Assembly: GCA_035771175.1 (NCBI GenBank)
Contig: CM069606.1
Location: 28,663,816 to 28,727,815 of the forward strand
Length of the DNA stretch: 64,000 bases
Direction of reading: 5' to 3'
Source: Paratinospora sagittata
Taxonomy: Eukaryota > Streptophyta > Magnoliopsida > Ranunculales > Menispermaceae
Part shown: piece after piece, positions 32,572-44,034 of the stretch
How positions within the stretch are numbered: the first letter of the stretch is position 1
Layout of the letters: each line of letters opens with the position of its first letter
Notes under the pieces: generated by a model
Databases searched by the model: none
Told to the model about the DNA's origin: nothing
The model's input: the letters and a program-made list of their open reading frames with translations, nothing else
Position numbers and translations under genes: made by a program

Positions 32572-33070
32572 TGGTAGTCCACCCAAGAGGGAGGTGAATT
32601 GGGTGTGATGGTCAATTTTAAAACTTTCTTCCAATAAATTAGTGATTTACATAAGTGTATTGGAATTGGATAGATGAACTAAATGAAGAGACTAAAATGC
32701 AAAAGTGAGACACACGATTTATAGTGGTTCGGCCATGCCTACGTCCACTACCTAATCAACATCCTAATGACCTATTTGCATCCTGACTTAACAAGTTTAG
32801 TAGAGCGCTGCTATTTCATTAGCATCCTGAAAGACTCTTTGAAAACAATTTTGACTCCTGATAAAATATTTGATAAATGCGAATAAAAACTCGGTATATT
32901 TCAAATTAAATATATAGTATTAAATTTCTTGAAATATAGTTAAGACATTAAAATATGCAAATTTAGAAAACATATCAAAATGATATATGCATGGTTATGA
33001 AAAACATTTTGAGCAATAACGATTAGAGAAAGATATACCTTAAATACTTTGTGTATTTCCCTTTTCTCAT
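32572..33070 (-). mobile_element. E2 5' LTR, internally deleted and truncated
   Basis: Positions 32572-about 32754 match 27129-27311 of the 3' LTR; then the match jumps to 29156 and continues to 33070 (equivalent to 29469). About 1.84 kb, including the TATA box and nearly all stem-loop boxes, is missing. At 33071 the LTR is interrupted by E1; the rest of it does not reappear on the far side of E1. Confidence 0.88.
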
Positions 33071-33749
33071 TGTTGGCCCAGATATGTCTAAGAGGGGGGT
33101 GAAAGGGACACTTAGACAATTTAGAAAATAATAACAATGGCAAAGATACAGCGCAAAAAATAAATAAATATGCACAGTCAATTTATAGTGGTTCGGGTAC
33201 TTGCCTACATCCACTACCTACCCACCTCAGTTAGGATTTTAACCTTGTCACTAAGGGATTCTCTTACTGGTGAGAATCAAACCGTTACACCTTTTGTCAA
33301 CTTGCGGGTGTGAGAACAACCGTTACACAGGTCATCTTATAGGCGTGAGACCAACCTATCTCAACTTACGGGTGTGAGAACTACCATTTCTCAACTTACG
33401 GGTGTGAGAAGACCTGACTCAGTAGTTTATGTAACTACTGTTACAACCTTGATACAATATACCGAATATGAAATTGAATACAACTGTATCCTATGAACTA
33501 TCTCTCAAATTACTTTTTCAGCAAGAATGATATAAGTTAAAAAAGTGTTGAATGATTTGAGTGAAAATAGTTCAAAGCTTCAAATAAATTTTCAAATAAA
33601 GATAGAATGTTAGCTCAGTATGAAAACCTTTTGAGTATGTAAAGTCTCAAAGAAAACTACTGTGAAAACAGATCGACTTAAACGTTTTCTTGACCAGATG
33701 AAAATTGGACTAACTTTCAAAAAGTGCTTAACAAATTGTTAAGTGTTTG

Positions 33750-33757
33750 TATTTATA
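33750..33757 (-). promoter_or_regulatory. TATA box of the E1 3' LTR
   Basis: TATAAATA on the minus strand, about 290 bp downstream (in the transcription direction) of the stem-loop box array. Confidence 0.75.
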
Positions 33758-34049
33758 GACTTGTAGAGATGAAGTTGTTGTTCATTTGAATTTGAATTTC
33801 AAATATGAACGTCTACTCATAACATCTAGAATATATTATGAAAATGGAAACTGCACATTTCATGAATATTCGAATTTTCTCCAGATACACGAATAAGGAA
33901 AGTTTTAGAAGACGCGGTTCGTGAATCAGAGAAGATATCTTACAAATATAGAAAATTGATTTTGTACAAAAAGTTGTTTTGAAATGTTGGCTAAAAGAAC
34001 GTACATGTCAGAATAACAAAAATATAATTTTTGTCGTTTTGTTCCTTTG

Positions 34050-34439
34050 AGGGCGCTCATAGAATATTAGCGTCCTACTAAACAATGAAGTGAGGGCGCT
34101 ACTAAGGAGTAAGCGTCCTGATTTGATTTTAAAACGCAAAACATATGAGGGCGCCACTCAAGAATAAGCGTCCTGAACTATTAAAAGCAGTTTGAAAACA
34201 ATGTTTAGGCACGCTGACGGATGGTGAGCGTCCTGAAAGTTACTTAAGTTGATTCTAAGGATGAGGGCGCTCCTACACTAGTAGCGTCCTGATATTCCTA
34301 AAGGTTGATAAGAGAAACGTCACTACTAACAAGAAAGCGTCCTTATTAATCAGGTAAATTTAACCTTGAGCGTCTTAACATTTTATCAGCGTCCTAACTC
34401 ATCAAGTCTAGAAGAGCGCAACTAAAACATTAGCGTCCT
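34050..34439 (-). repeat. Array of 27-nt stem-loop boxes (E1 3' LTR)
   Basis: Eight boxes, all fitting 27 nt: the first at 34050-34076 (AGGGCGCT, 11 nt, AGCGTCCT) and the last at 34413-34439. Second arms are almost invariant AGCGTCCT; first arms vary more (AGGGCGCC, AGAGCGCA). Confidence 0.9.
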
Positions 34440-34788
34440 AAAAAACTTTACAAAAGCGATTTTTGATTTTTTGATTAAAACACGATAAAACATAATGTTT
34501 CTTTTAATCAAATCAAATACTTTAGAAATCATAAGGTAAGATTAAAATGTTACGATCAAAACATGCAAACGATAAAAATCTTGCTGAGAGTAAGTTGATT
34601 GATAAACCTTACAATCTAAGTACTGACTGACTTGGAACTTCATTTTTCTGTTCAATAGGCTTGTGATCTTAGTTCCCTGATCTTGATTCTTGATAAATCT
34701 GAAACACTTGACAAGATCATTAGATAGACCAACTAGAGATATTTGGAGTCATCAAAACCTTCATATCATGGGGTTCATTGAGATAACA

Positions 34789-35110
34789 ATCTCCCCCTTT
34801 TTGATGATTTCAAATAGTCAAAGATCATGCAGATAACTATTCATGTAATCAAACATATACCGAATTTAAAACGATATCTACAGTCATGTCAGTTCTATTT
34901 GATTTTAATCATACAATTTACATGGTAAGATGCAGACATTGCATAAAACACACAATGCAAACAAGAATGAAAACATTAACGTGTATAGACTACAGTAACT
35001 TGGATAGAACTCCCCCTTTCATGTAAACTCCCCCTTACATGTAGCTTCCCTCTTGAGCTAATTTAGCCTTAATATCTATAACCTCTTCTCCCCCTTTTGA
35101 AAATATTAAA
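34789..35110 (-). other. E1 polypurine tracts
   Basis: ATCTCCCCCTTTTTGATGAT directly after the LTR, then ACTCCCCCTTTC (35009), ACTCCCCCTTAC (35028) and TCTCCCCCTTTTG (35088). The multi-tract layout is Sirevirus-like. Confidence 0.88.
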
Positions 35111-35122
35111 AAGTGGGTACGC

Positions 35123-36585
35123 TTAGCCTTTACTTGGACCCTTCCCTTTCCTTTTTCTTTCGGCCTCTTCATCCTTCTTGGATCCACAGGAACTAGGTGC
35201 AGAATTCTTGGGTTTCCTTGGTGCTTGTGGTCTAAAAGAACCACGTGTGCTTTGTCTCAAACTACTGACAGATTCATCAATTACAATACCCTTCCTAGAT
35301 TTTTCACTGAATTTTTCATGAGCATGCTTGGAAACACCAAATTTAAATGGATCAAGAGGTGGACCAGGTTTGAAACCTTTTACTTTTCGTTTCGCAAGAC
35401 CTTGAGCAAACTCAGGAGAAAGTGTGTGACCTTCAAATTCTGGCTTGATTGGTCACTTGCGTTTAGGATCTGGGAAAGTTTCTGATGAGGGATTTGGGGG
35501 TGGAGATACTCTGCGACTGATTCTATGCAATGGCTCTTCTTTCGATTCATCTTCATCTTCACATCCAAATTATTCCAAGAAGATTTTCAGACTCATGGGG
35601 TCCTTGAGGACGTGTGAAGGCTGGAGCCCGTGGTGCAGGTGGAACTTTGACACCTTTCTTCTTCAACAGATGAAAGAGCATTGTAAAGCGGTTCATGCTA
35701 GACGCAATATACCAAACAGTAGAATGCATCCTACTATTCATTGCCTTGAAGAGGTCTTCAAAGAAGCCTACGACTCTTTCCACTCGATCTGCAACTTTGA
35801 TGACAGTATGAAACAAATCCATAATGGTTGTGGCAAGGAAAGACATCTTGTTCTCCAAGTTTTGTAGCTTTTCAAAAGCACGAGTAACCAAGTTGAGAAT
35901 CTTGGATATTCTATCATCCTCTGCTGGTACTGGCCTTCCAGTATCTAAATTCTCCTTCAGACTAGAGATGGCCTGCAACACCGGATCAAGCGATGTCTTG
36001 CTCGGTACTTGATCCAAGATAGCATCCAAAACTGATTACAGAGTTTCAGAAATAGACTTATCTTTAGAGGATTCAACCATTTTACCTCTCAAGGTTTGAA
36101 TTTCTTTAAGAATATTTTTCAAAGCTTCTTCAATTATAACACTGGCAGTACGACATGGCGTAGCTGGCATTGTGCGACTCTGTGGATCTTGAGGTCTGGC
36201 TGGAGGTTGTTGAGGAGCTGCCAATCTCGACGGAACAGCAACAATGAAGGCATTTATGAATTTCTTGATCTGTCGCATGTCCTCCTGAGTGGTCTTTATA
36301 AAATCATCAAGTGATGATGATGGAATGGAGCTTGATGAAGGCAAGGACTGCATGACATTTAACTGTCTGTCCATTTGTTGAGATAACTTCACGAGCAATT
36401 CAGTTGCCTTAATCATGTGAGAGTTAAGTTCTTTGATCTCATTAATCTCAACTCTCTCATGAGATTTCAGAGATCCTTGGACTTCTGATAATGTCTCATT
36501 CTTCAGCTGAACATTGTTCTGTTCCACACGAGTCATTAGTTGAGACATGACAAAAATCTGATCTTCTCTTACTCATCTGAGAAAG
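35123..36585 (-). pseudogene. E1 accessory protein, unit 1, C-terminal part
   Basis: Continuation of the frame 46558-47582, interrupted by G2. From 36548 it reads MSQLMTRVEQNNVQLKNETL, LVKLSQQMDRQLNVMQSLP, a Pro-rich stretch (AAPQQPPARPQDPQSRTMP), ALKNILKEIQTLRGKM, then after a stop LENKMSFLATTIMDLFHTVI and FFEDLFKAMNSRM. The final part, across shifts, is EFAQGLAKRKAKGFKPG, then PKNSAPSSCGSKKDEEAERK with a stop at 35123-35125. Long heptad-like stretches suggest coiled coils. No enzyme motif. Function unknown; it replaces pol in this element. Confidence 0.6.
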
Positions 36586-39318
36586 TGTCACGACGCCCCT
36601 GACGTAGGCTGACGTCGTGACTGGCACAGTGTACTATACACTGTACATACCATGTATACAGTATATAATACACTTTCAACCTCAACAGAATTACACAAAT
36701 CTTCAAAAAACGATTGACAGCATCTCCCCATAAAATGGACCTCTCACAACCTGATATACCACAAATCAAATCCAATATATATATATACTCATTCACAATA
36801 TTCATTCGTGTCAGTCATTCCACAATAAATAATCCTTCCAATATCACAAGCACTTCATAACCCAAAATGTTCAAATACTATTTATTTCTCAAGCCATTTC
36901 ATCCATCATGATCGTATGACTAAATATATCATCATTAAAGAATTCATAATCCAAATAACAAAACCCATATTCCCATTCAACCCAACTATGTGATAGTAAA
37001 TAAATAATAATGTGATAATTATACTTATCAAAATAAAGAAAAGTAACCCATATCCTCCAATGCATACATACATATACCAGACGAATGCAATCACATGATT
37101 ATCACTCACGGATTTTTCTTTTTTCCTTCGACTCGGTACCTGAAATATTGGAGGAAATGGAGTGAGCAATCAACAGTGAATATATCTCTTGATATAGTAG
37201 TCATATATATTTAGGGAAACATGATATTTAAAATTATTTAAAATAATTATTAAAGACATGCATCATTCAACGAATATATCATACACGTCAACAACATAGA
37301 TTTCATGATTTTTCAAGAAAACAATGCATCATTTTCAACTAAAACCACAATCTCTCTCCTTCTCGTAATGGAGCGGGTACGAACTCCTTATCATGCAACG
37401 ATAAGGAGCCTACACTCGGATCTCACATTACTCAATTCACAGTTATTTCAAGGATCTCCAATCCTTGTTGGGATAGGCCTACTGACAATGAGGTTACGCA
37501 TAACACTCATCTGGGTCTAATTCCTAACGAAATGACACCAACTTGCTTTTGCAAGTCTCACATGCTCCAATGCAAAAAAAATCATTTATGAATGCAAATT
37601 AAAACACAATGCAACATTATATACATAAAATATTTACATTCAAACATTTCATATATATATATATATATAATGTCATACAAGAACCAAATCAAGAAAATAT
37701 ACTCACAGTACAAGACTTTCCAACTTAAATACAATCACTGTCGCTTTCGAGTCCTGTTCCAATTTAAATCCAACTAACCAAACCTGTCACAACCACTCCA
37801 TAATTCAATTTCATTTATTCATATCTATTTACATATTTAATTTCTCAACTTACTTCAAATCACTAATAATAAAGATCAACCTGAAAAATATTATACACAT
37901 TTCGAGAATTTAGATTCCAACTCAATTTAGGACTTATAAGCAGTTGAAGAGCTACTATACTGTTTCTACGGTCAATCTCGATATTTCAACAAGCAGAAAC
38001 AGTGAAAATAAATTTCCAAATCATATTTCCACTAGTCCTCAATTTATTTTTCTACTGAAAACATATATCAATTTTATTAAAAATATAGAACATTCCTAAA
38101 ATTATTCTTTCCACATCGACACGTGTAAAATAAGTCCTACTACCATTCTACTACCTTCGACAGGTATTTTATTGAGGTTTTACACGATTGCAGAGGTCAC
38201 GAAAGTAAATTTTTGCTCACCAAAACCATATATTTAGTTACTAAAAATGTCAAATTATATCCAAAAATCACAATCTTAGTATCGAAACGTCCGGAATTCA
38301 GTTCTCTAAGATTCTATGATCTCAAACCGGAGTTTCACTGGATTCCAATTCGATTTTATTCACTGGAAATAATCATAGTACTGTTTAAATCACTGTTCAT
38401 TGGAAACATGGATAATTTTTACTAAAATTGTCAAACGGTCTCCAAAAATCATGAAATTAGCATCGATGGACTCACAACAGTTCATTCTACAATTCTATAG
38501 CCTTAAACTGGAGTTTCATCGAGTTTTAATATGATTCGAATGGTTTCCAATATAAACTCTAACTTTCAACAAACTTCCAACAGCCATAAAAATTCCAAAT
38601 GAACAAATAAATGAAATCTAACCACATATTCGGGGCTTTTACAGTCTAAGGAATATTTTTCAAACCTTCGAGTAAATTTTCATTCAAGTCGGGTCAAAAC
38701 CCCAATGTCGAAAATGCCGTAAAACGACTCCCATAGAAAAAATTAATCTGAAAGACTCGTTACATCTAGCTTAGATATTAATTTTATGAAGAACTAAAAT
38801 GAAAATCACTTACCGCGGGTCCCAATTTGGCTCAAAATCGGCGTTCCACTTCCTTTTCCTCTTACTTCTTCTCTGTTCTTCTTTCTTCTCTCTCTTTCTC
38901 TCTTTTTTGTTTTTTTTCTTCTTAAAACGTGGAGAGAAAGAGATTAAAGAGAGTGATTATTATTATTATTTTTAAACGTTGGAGAGAGATAGATTAGAAA
39001 TGAGAGATATTTATTTTATTTTTTTTTCCCACGCTCCTCATGCAACTATTCATTCAATTATTCAATTACTTTAACAACTCTTCATTCATTAAATCATACT
39101 ACAATCCACATATTTAATTAACCAACCCCATTCACCTTATTAAACTTATATTATTCATTTAATAATTTTATTTATTTGTTCATACCCCTTAAATATAGCA
39201 TGTATTTTTATACACGCGTATATTTGACTTTTACGTATGAAATGCGCAATCTCCCCAATCTGGAATATACATGCGTATATTCAACGAATGTATTTAATTA
39301 AAACTACGGGGTGTTACA
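36586..39318 (-). mobile_element. G2 3' LTR (gypsy)
   Basis: TGTCACGACGCCCC to ACGGGGTGTTACA, 2733 bp, followed by the polypurine tract. It is one of a pair with 43826-46557 (2732 bp); over about 400 bp compared by eye the pair is about 94-95 percent identical. The left flank GAAAG and right flank TAAAG (46558-46562) form a target duplication with one mismatch. No coding sequence inside; the Phe/Leu-rich frame in the other copy is polypyrimidine. Confidence 0.93.
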
Positions 39319-39348
39319 ATCTCCCCAACTTAAGGAATTTCGTCCTCG
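39319..39348 (-). other. G2 polypurine tract
   Basis: Minus strand reads CGAGGACGAAATTCCTTAAG then TTGGGGAGAT immediately before the LTR start TGTAACACCCC; same design as the plus-strand gypsy tract at 10415. Confidence 0.9.
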
Positions 39349-42300
39349 AAATTTAGAATCAAGGATTATTCTTCAAGTGATACTCAATTCCAAAAAATTG
39401 CTCCCCGCATTTTATATTTTCGCTCCCATGTTTGCTCCTCTTGATACGTGGTATCCTCCCCAACTTATAGTTGAGTTATATCCATAATATATATGGAATC
39501 CGAATGATATTTCCTCAACATCAATATATAGAAAATATATGGACACCTATCAACTAACACAGTAGAGCAAATCAGTAAGCCAATGGACCTACCATCTTAA
39601 AAATCTCAAATGGTCCAACAGATTGCGGTGCACGCTTTTCTTTTATCCCAAATCTCATTTGGCCTTTTTGTGGTAAGACCCTTAGCAAAACTGAGTTAGC
39701 CACAATACATTTCAAGGCCTATATACCAACCCTGTGTATTTAATAATATCCAGTGGCACCAATAACAATAACTCCATACTTTCAAATCAACAAGTTGGAG
39801 ATCTATAAGGCTTACGATAAAACCTTTAGAGTGCCATCATTATGCTATTATAATAACTATTTATACACACAAGTTTACACAAATAAAAGATTCCTTCCAA
39901 CTTCCACCAAAATTCAAGTATACCAGACCCTAGCATGCTCGCAAGCATCAAAGTCACTCTCTCATTCTGTCAACCAGTCTGAGAATAAAATATCACACTG
40001 AGAAGGAGATGAGTACCAAATCGAGTCTACATCATATATCAGATCTGGACAAAATCTTCAGATCTTAATTTGACATGACAAATATCTGAGTACTCCCATA
40101 AAATCTCCCTATCTCACACATATACAATCTGCTCAGACTATCAAAAGAATTCTGGTGTTCATTGGAAGAATATTGTCACACCCTGCAGATGTGATGGGTA
40201 CCTCCTACTCGAGCGTACATGAATAGTGTGGACAAATGATCCCGGGGGTACTAGACACTGTTGAGTGGGTTGTGTACTGGGATGGGATAATATTATGGGA
40301 TCATAGTGGCTGGGGTACGCCCGAGTAGGAGGTACCCATCACATCCGCGGGGTGTGACAAATACGCAGACTTATCAGTCCACTAATGGTTATCCAAATGG
40401 TATCATTTCTACCCATAACCCAAATGATACCATTTGAATCCCATCTTCGATTAATACAATCCCTATTACCAATTTCATAATCTTTCATACTAATATCATA
40501 CTCGTCTCATCATAATTTTTACTCTCTGAATATGAGTATCAATCAATTGAACATGCGTTCGAGCACAAATATCAACACATAGAGTAATAGAGGGTACACT
40601 CATAACTGTAACTCTCACTCACAAACAATATCCATTTATGGTTAACTGATAGTTACTACTCCAGTTTCAGCCTGTTTCCTGCTCAATGTCTCAGCAACAT
40701 ATTGGCCTTTTCCAGGATAATAATTCGATATAAAATCAAATCATTTGGGAATTCTTGCCACATTTATTACCTCATATTCAGTTTCTTTCCGTTCAAATAA
40801 TTACTTCAGACTCTTAAAATCTGAAGATAGTGTGACATTTTTATTATAGAGGCAATGCTCTCATTATTTCAAAATAATTACCAACAAATTTTCGTTCACT
40901 CTCAGGATAGTTATTTTCGTGCACTACCAAATATCTGGAGGCACAAGTAATTAACCTATCGTTTTGTATCAATGCACAACCCAGATCCGGCGTGATATTC
41001 ATCAATCACAATTGCTTCCAAGTTCTAAAACTATTAGTGCAATCAATTTTATAATTACATTTATTTTTAATACTATGAGAGCTTCCTCATGCACAACGGT
41101 CCACACATTATATAACATTCCTTTGGTTTAGTTTCCTGAGTGGAATAGTTAGCTTTAAGGATCTTTTCACGCACTTTCTATAACATACAACTAATACCAA
41201 AGAACTTCTGATTTCCATTATTGAAATCAGTTTTAACAGCTCTATGCTCACTTTGACCTTCCCAATATCCTTAAAGATACTATTTAAATTAGTCACATAA
41301 TCCAAAAATTCTCATCTCAATTATATTCAAAACTCATATTCATCGAGCTTGGCTCTCAATCGATGCTCTCTCAGTGACTACAAGATAATCCCGAGGTGCT
41401 ATTCATGCTCCTCTCATTTCTTGGGACAATTGAAAATATCATCATCGAAGACTATGTAATGACCAAGATACGATTCATATACCCACTGCATCAATCCTAT
41501 AAACGTGATTGACACATTAATCAAGGTTACCAAAATTTCATAATATCCATATCTTGTCTTAAAATAGTCTGCATTACATCTTTTTCTCAAATTCTTAACT
41601 AATGGTGCCTAGATCTCAAAATGATCTTAAAGAAAATTTGGCTCCATTTAGTTAATCGAATTCGACCATCTATCCATGGTAAAGGATATTCATTCTTTAT
41701 TGTTACCCTGCTCAGTTCACAGTAATTCATACTTAAACACATTTCACTATACCTTCTTTCCATATTATCACAAATGCTCTCCAAGGTGACATTTTTAATA
41801 ATTCATCAGAGAATACTCCAATATACTAGCTCACCACAGGAATTTTAATCAACTGCATGTCTTCTTGCGTTACTCTAAATGACTTTGTACTAGCCATATT
41901 CTCCATTTCCTCATCAATAACTATCTTATCTTAGATAGAAGATTTTGAGGGCATAATTTTCTCCAGATTCAAATTGAGGATTTTCCACTTATTTAGAATA
42001 TTACTTCTTTTCGGAGAGACGCTCCACCTGGCATGAGAGGTGGGCAGCCAATCATACCCAACAAAACATCCAATTCCAAAAAATTTCATATTCTAAAGTC
42101 CATAATCACTTGATGACCCTCATATTTATTACACATAATATTTGCTAACCATATCAAGGTAGATTCTTTCTCCTGTAGGCGTACTCACAATCAATGATAT
42201 GCTATTATAATAGAAGATAATACAATCTGTCTACCATATCACCAGAGATAAAGAACCAGGTAGATCCAACAATACATTAGAATATACACAATAACAAAAT

Positions 42301-43809
42301 GTTGATCATACCTGTTATCAGCGTCTTACTAATCTTTGGATTTGGTCTTGCATTTACTTTAATTTATTCTCTAAAATTTGGTGGAGTCACATTGATAAAA
42401 ATTACTGGGGCATTCCATATCGACTAACTGGACATTAACACATCCCGTGTCTCTATTTTTTTATTTCTTTTTTTTATTAGATTGATAATAGACAATCATA
42501 GGTCGAGATACAATTTACTCAGTCTGTGACTCCTGCTCAGGCACTGAAAACCACTTGTGATTTTCATAATTCGTCAACATCACTTCCTTTTTTCCCATTA
42601 TTATTCGGTCAGGTACTAACAAAATTAAAGTCACTAATACTGCCAAAATCCCAACCTTACTCAATGTTTCACTTATCTTGAATTTCATATTATTGCCCCA
42701 ACATTTCCTTACATTCCTTATTTCTCATTTACCTAAAACTAGTGTTGATGACTCGGCTTCAAACGACGGTACAAGCTATATCACTAGTATTGCTGGTGTT
42801 AACAATTTCACCGCAGCTTTGGCTGACCCAAAATTTATAGTCTGTCTCACAACCTGCGCATATATTTATAACCCAACAATTATTAAACCTGTCGTATAGG
42901 ATCATAGAATTTATTCTAGATCTTTATCATTCTCAAAGTAACCATAGTGATCATTCCAAAAATAAACTATACCAGTCTATTTAATTCATGTTTGTATTTA
43001 TGGTTAGGCATGTCACTACATTTTAACAAGATAAAATTTCTTATGCCTTAAATCAATTTCAGCAAGATGATAGAAGCCCTCATAAAATAGCTTCTTTAAT
43101 TAATCTCATGCCTTAATCATCTTAGGAGTCCTTAGCATAAATTTCTACCATCCTTTCTCATCAGTTAGCTTAAACCTAGCTAACTTGCGTTATCATTTTT
43201 AGAGACTTAATCATCCTCTAAGATGGTCTTCACTCAGAGTAGAAAATTCTTTGCTACGTCTAATATCAGACTGTCAGTTAAGATAGGAGAGTCACTTCTC
43301 CTGAAAGTTTTTATAACTTTCACATATCTTTTCATTTCATCTGGCTTATCATTGAGACATTCTCTTTATTTTATTTTATTTTATTTTTTACTTCAGTCTC
43401 AACTATATATGTTTTTACAGAAGTACCCACACCATTAGCACTCACATCTGGAACTATCAATTGTTCAAGCCTCTGTCTTTCTCACATTGCAACTTTTCCA
43501 CAAGCTTCATAAGTTGTGCATTTTGTTGTTGTTGGGTAGTTACTAGCCATATATAAGCTAAGTAATTTATTATCATTGGATTACATCCAGTTCTTTTTCT
43601 TTCAGCCTTCTAATCCTTTCTTGATCAACAATCCCCATTGTTCATCTTGACTGATCTTTTTCAAATCTGGAATTCACCGACACAGGTGATTCTCAGTCAA
43701 GATAACATTTTGGATTAGGCTCAACATAATAGAACTACCCATATGTATACCCATACATATAATTACAATATCATAAAGCTTTTATCTTTTTAAGGATTTT
43801 AAGCCTAAT
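39349..43809 (-). pseudogene. G2 decayed gag-pol
   Basis: Only short readable blocks survive, in the right order on minus. Gag is not clear at 42400-43800. Protease: ELDVLLGMIGCPPLMPGGAS near 42030-42080. RT: SMNYCELSRVTIKNEYPLPW at 41599-41740 and the thumb block EIRSSLVLVVCYRK at 41108-41305. Integrase: LGTHLLLSVIFYSQT near 39960-40020, and MRFGIKEKRAPQSVGPFEI near 39600-39660, followed by a damaged chromodomain-side tail. Stops are frequent. Its protease block is close to that of the plus-strand element at 7250, so the two are related. A 186-bp insertion interrupts integrase at 40174. Confidence 0.8.
40174..40359. mobile_element. 186-bp mini-element with 45-bp terminal inverted repeats
   Basis: It starts TGTCACACCCTGCAGATG and ends, reverse-complemented, TGTCACACCCCGCGGATG. 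The inverted repeats run 45 bp with three mismatches, all transitions. Flanks AATAT (40169-40173) and AATAC (40360-40364) match at four of five bases. The middle (about 96 bp) has no frame. TG...CA ends and a 5-bp duplication suit retroviral-type integration, while the long inverted repeats suit a MITE. The class is unresolved. Confidence 0.75.
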
Positions 43810-43821
43810 GTTTTCATACCA
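43810..43821 (-). other. G2 primer-binding site, decayed
   Basis: TGGTATGAAAAC on minus, nine of 12 matches to the initiator Met-tRNA site, 4 nt inside the 5' LTR. Confidence 0.65.
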
Positions 43822-43825
43822 CTAT

Positions 43826-44000
43826 TGTCACGACGCCCCTGACGTAGGCTGATGTCATGCACAGTGTACTATACACTATACATACCACGTATACAATATA
43901 TAATACACTGTTAGCCTCAACAGAATTACACAAATCTTCAAAAAAAAATTGACAGCATCTCCTCATAAAATGGACCTCTCACAACCTGATATACTACAAA

Positions 44001-44034
<34 letters not shown>

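Larger units (their letters stand above)
33071..34788 (-). mobile_element. E1 3' LTR, Sirevirus-type
   Basis: TGTTGGCCCAGATATGTC to GAGATAACA, 1718 bp, followed by the polypurine tract. It has the U5 core (33187-33235), U5 repeats of CAACTTACGGGTGTGAGAA (33297-33410), a minus-strand TATAAATA at 33750-33757 and a stem-loop box array at 34050-34439. Ends and core are close to the C1 LTRs, so E1 and C1 are related families. Confidence 0.9.

Noticed and set aside
35445..35867. 140-codon plus-strand frame
   Set aside because: Antisense shadow of the E1 accessory frame; the homologous stretch at 49289-49631 does not keep it open.
36586..39318. Independent solo gypsy LTR
   Set aside because: It has a polypurine tract on its right and a matching partner at 43826-46557, so it is the 3' LTR of G2.
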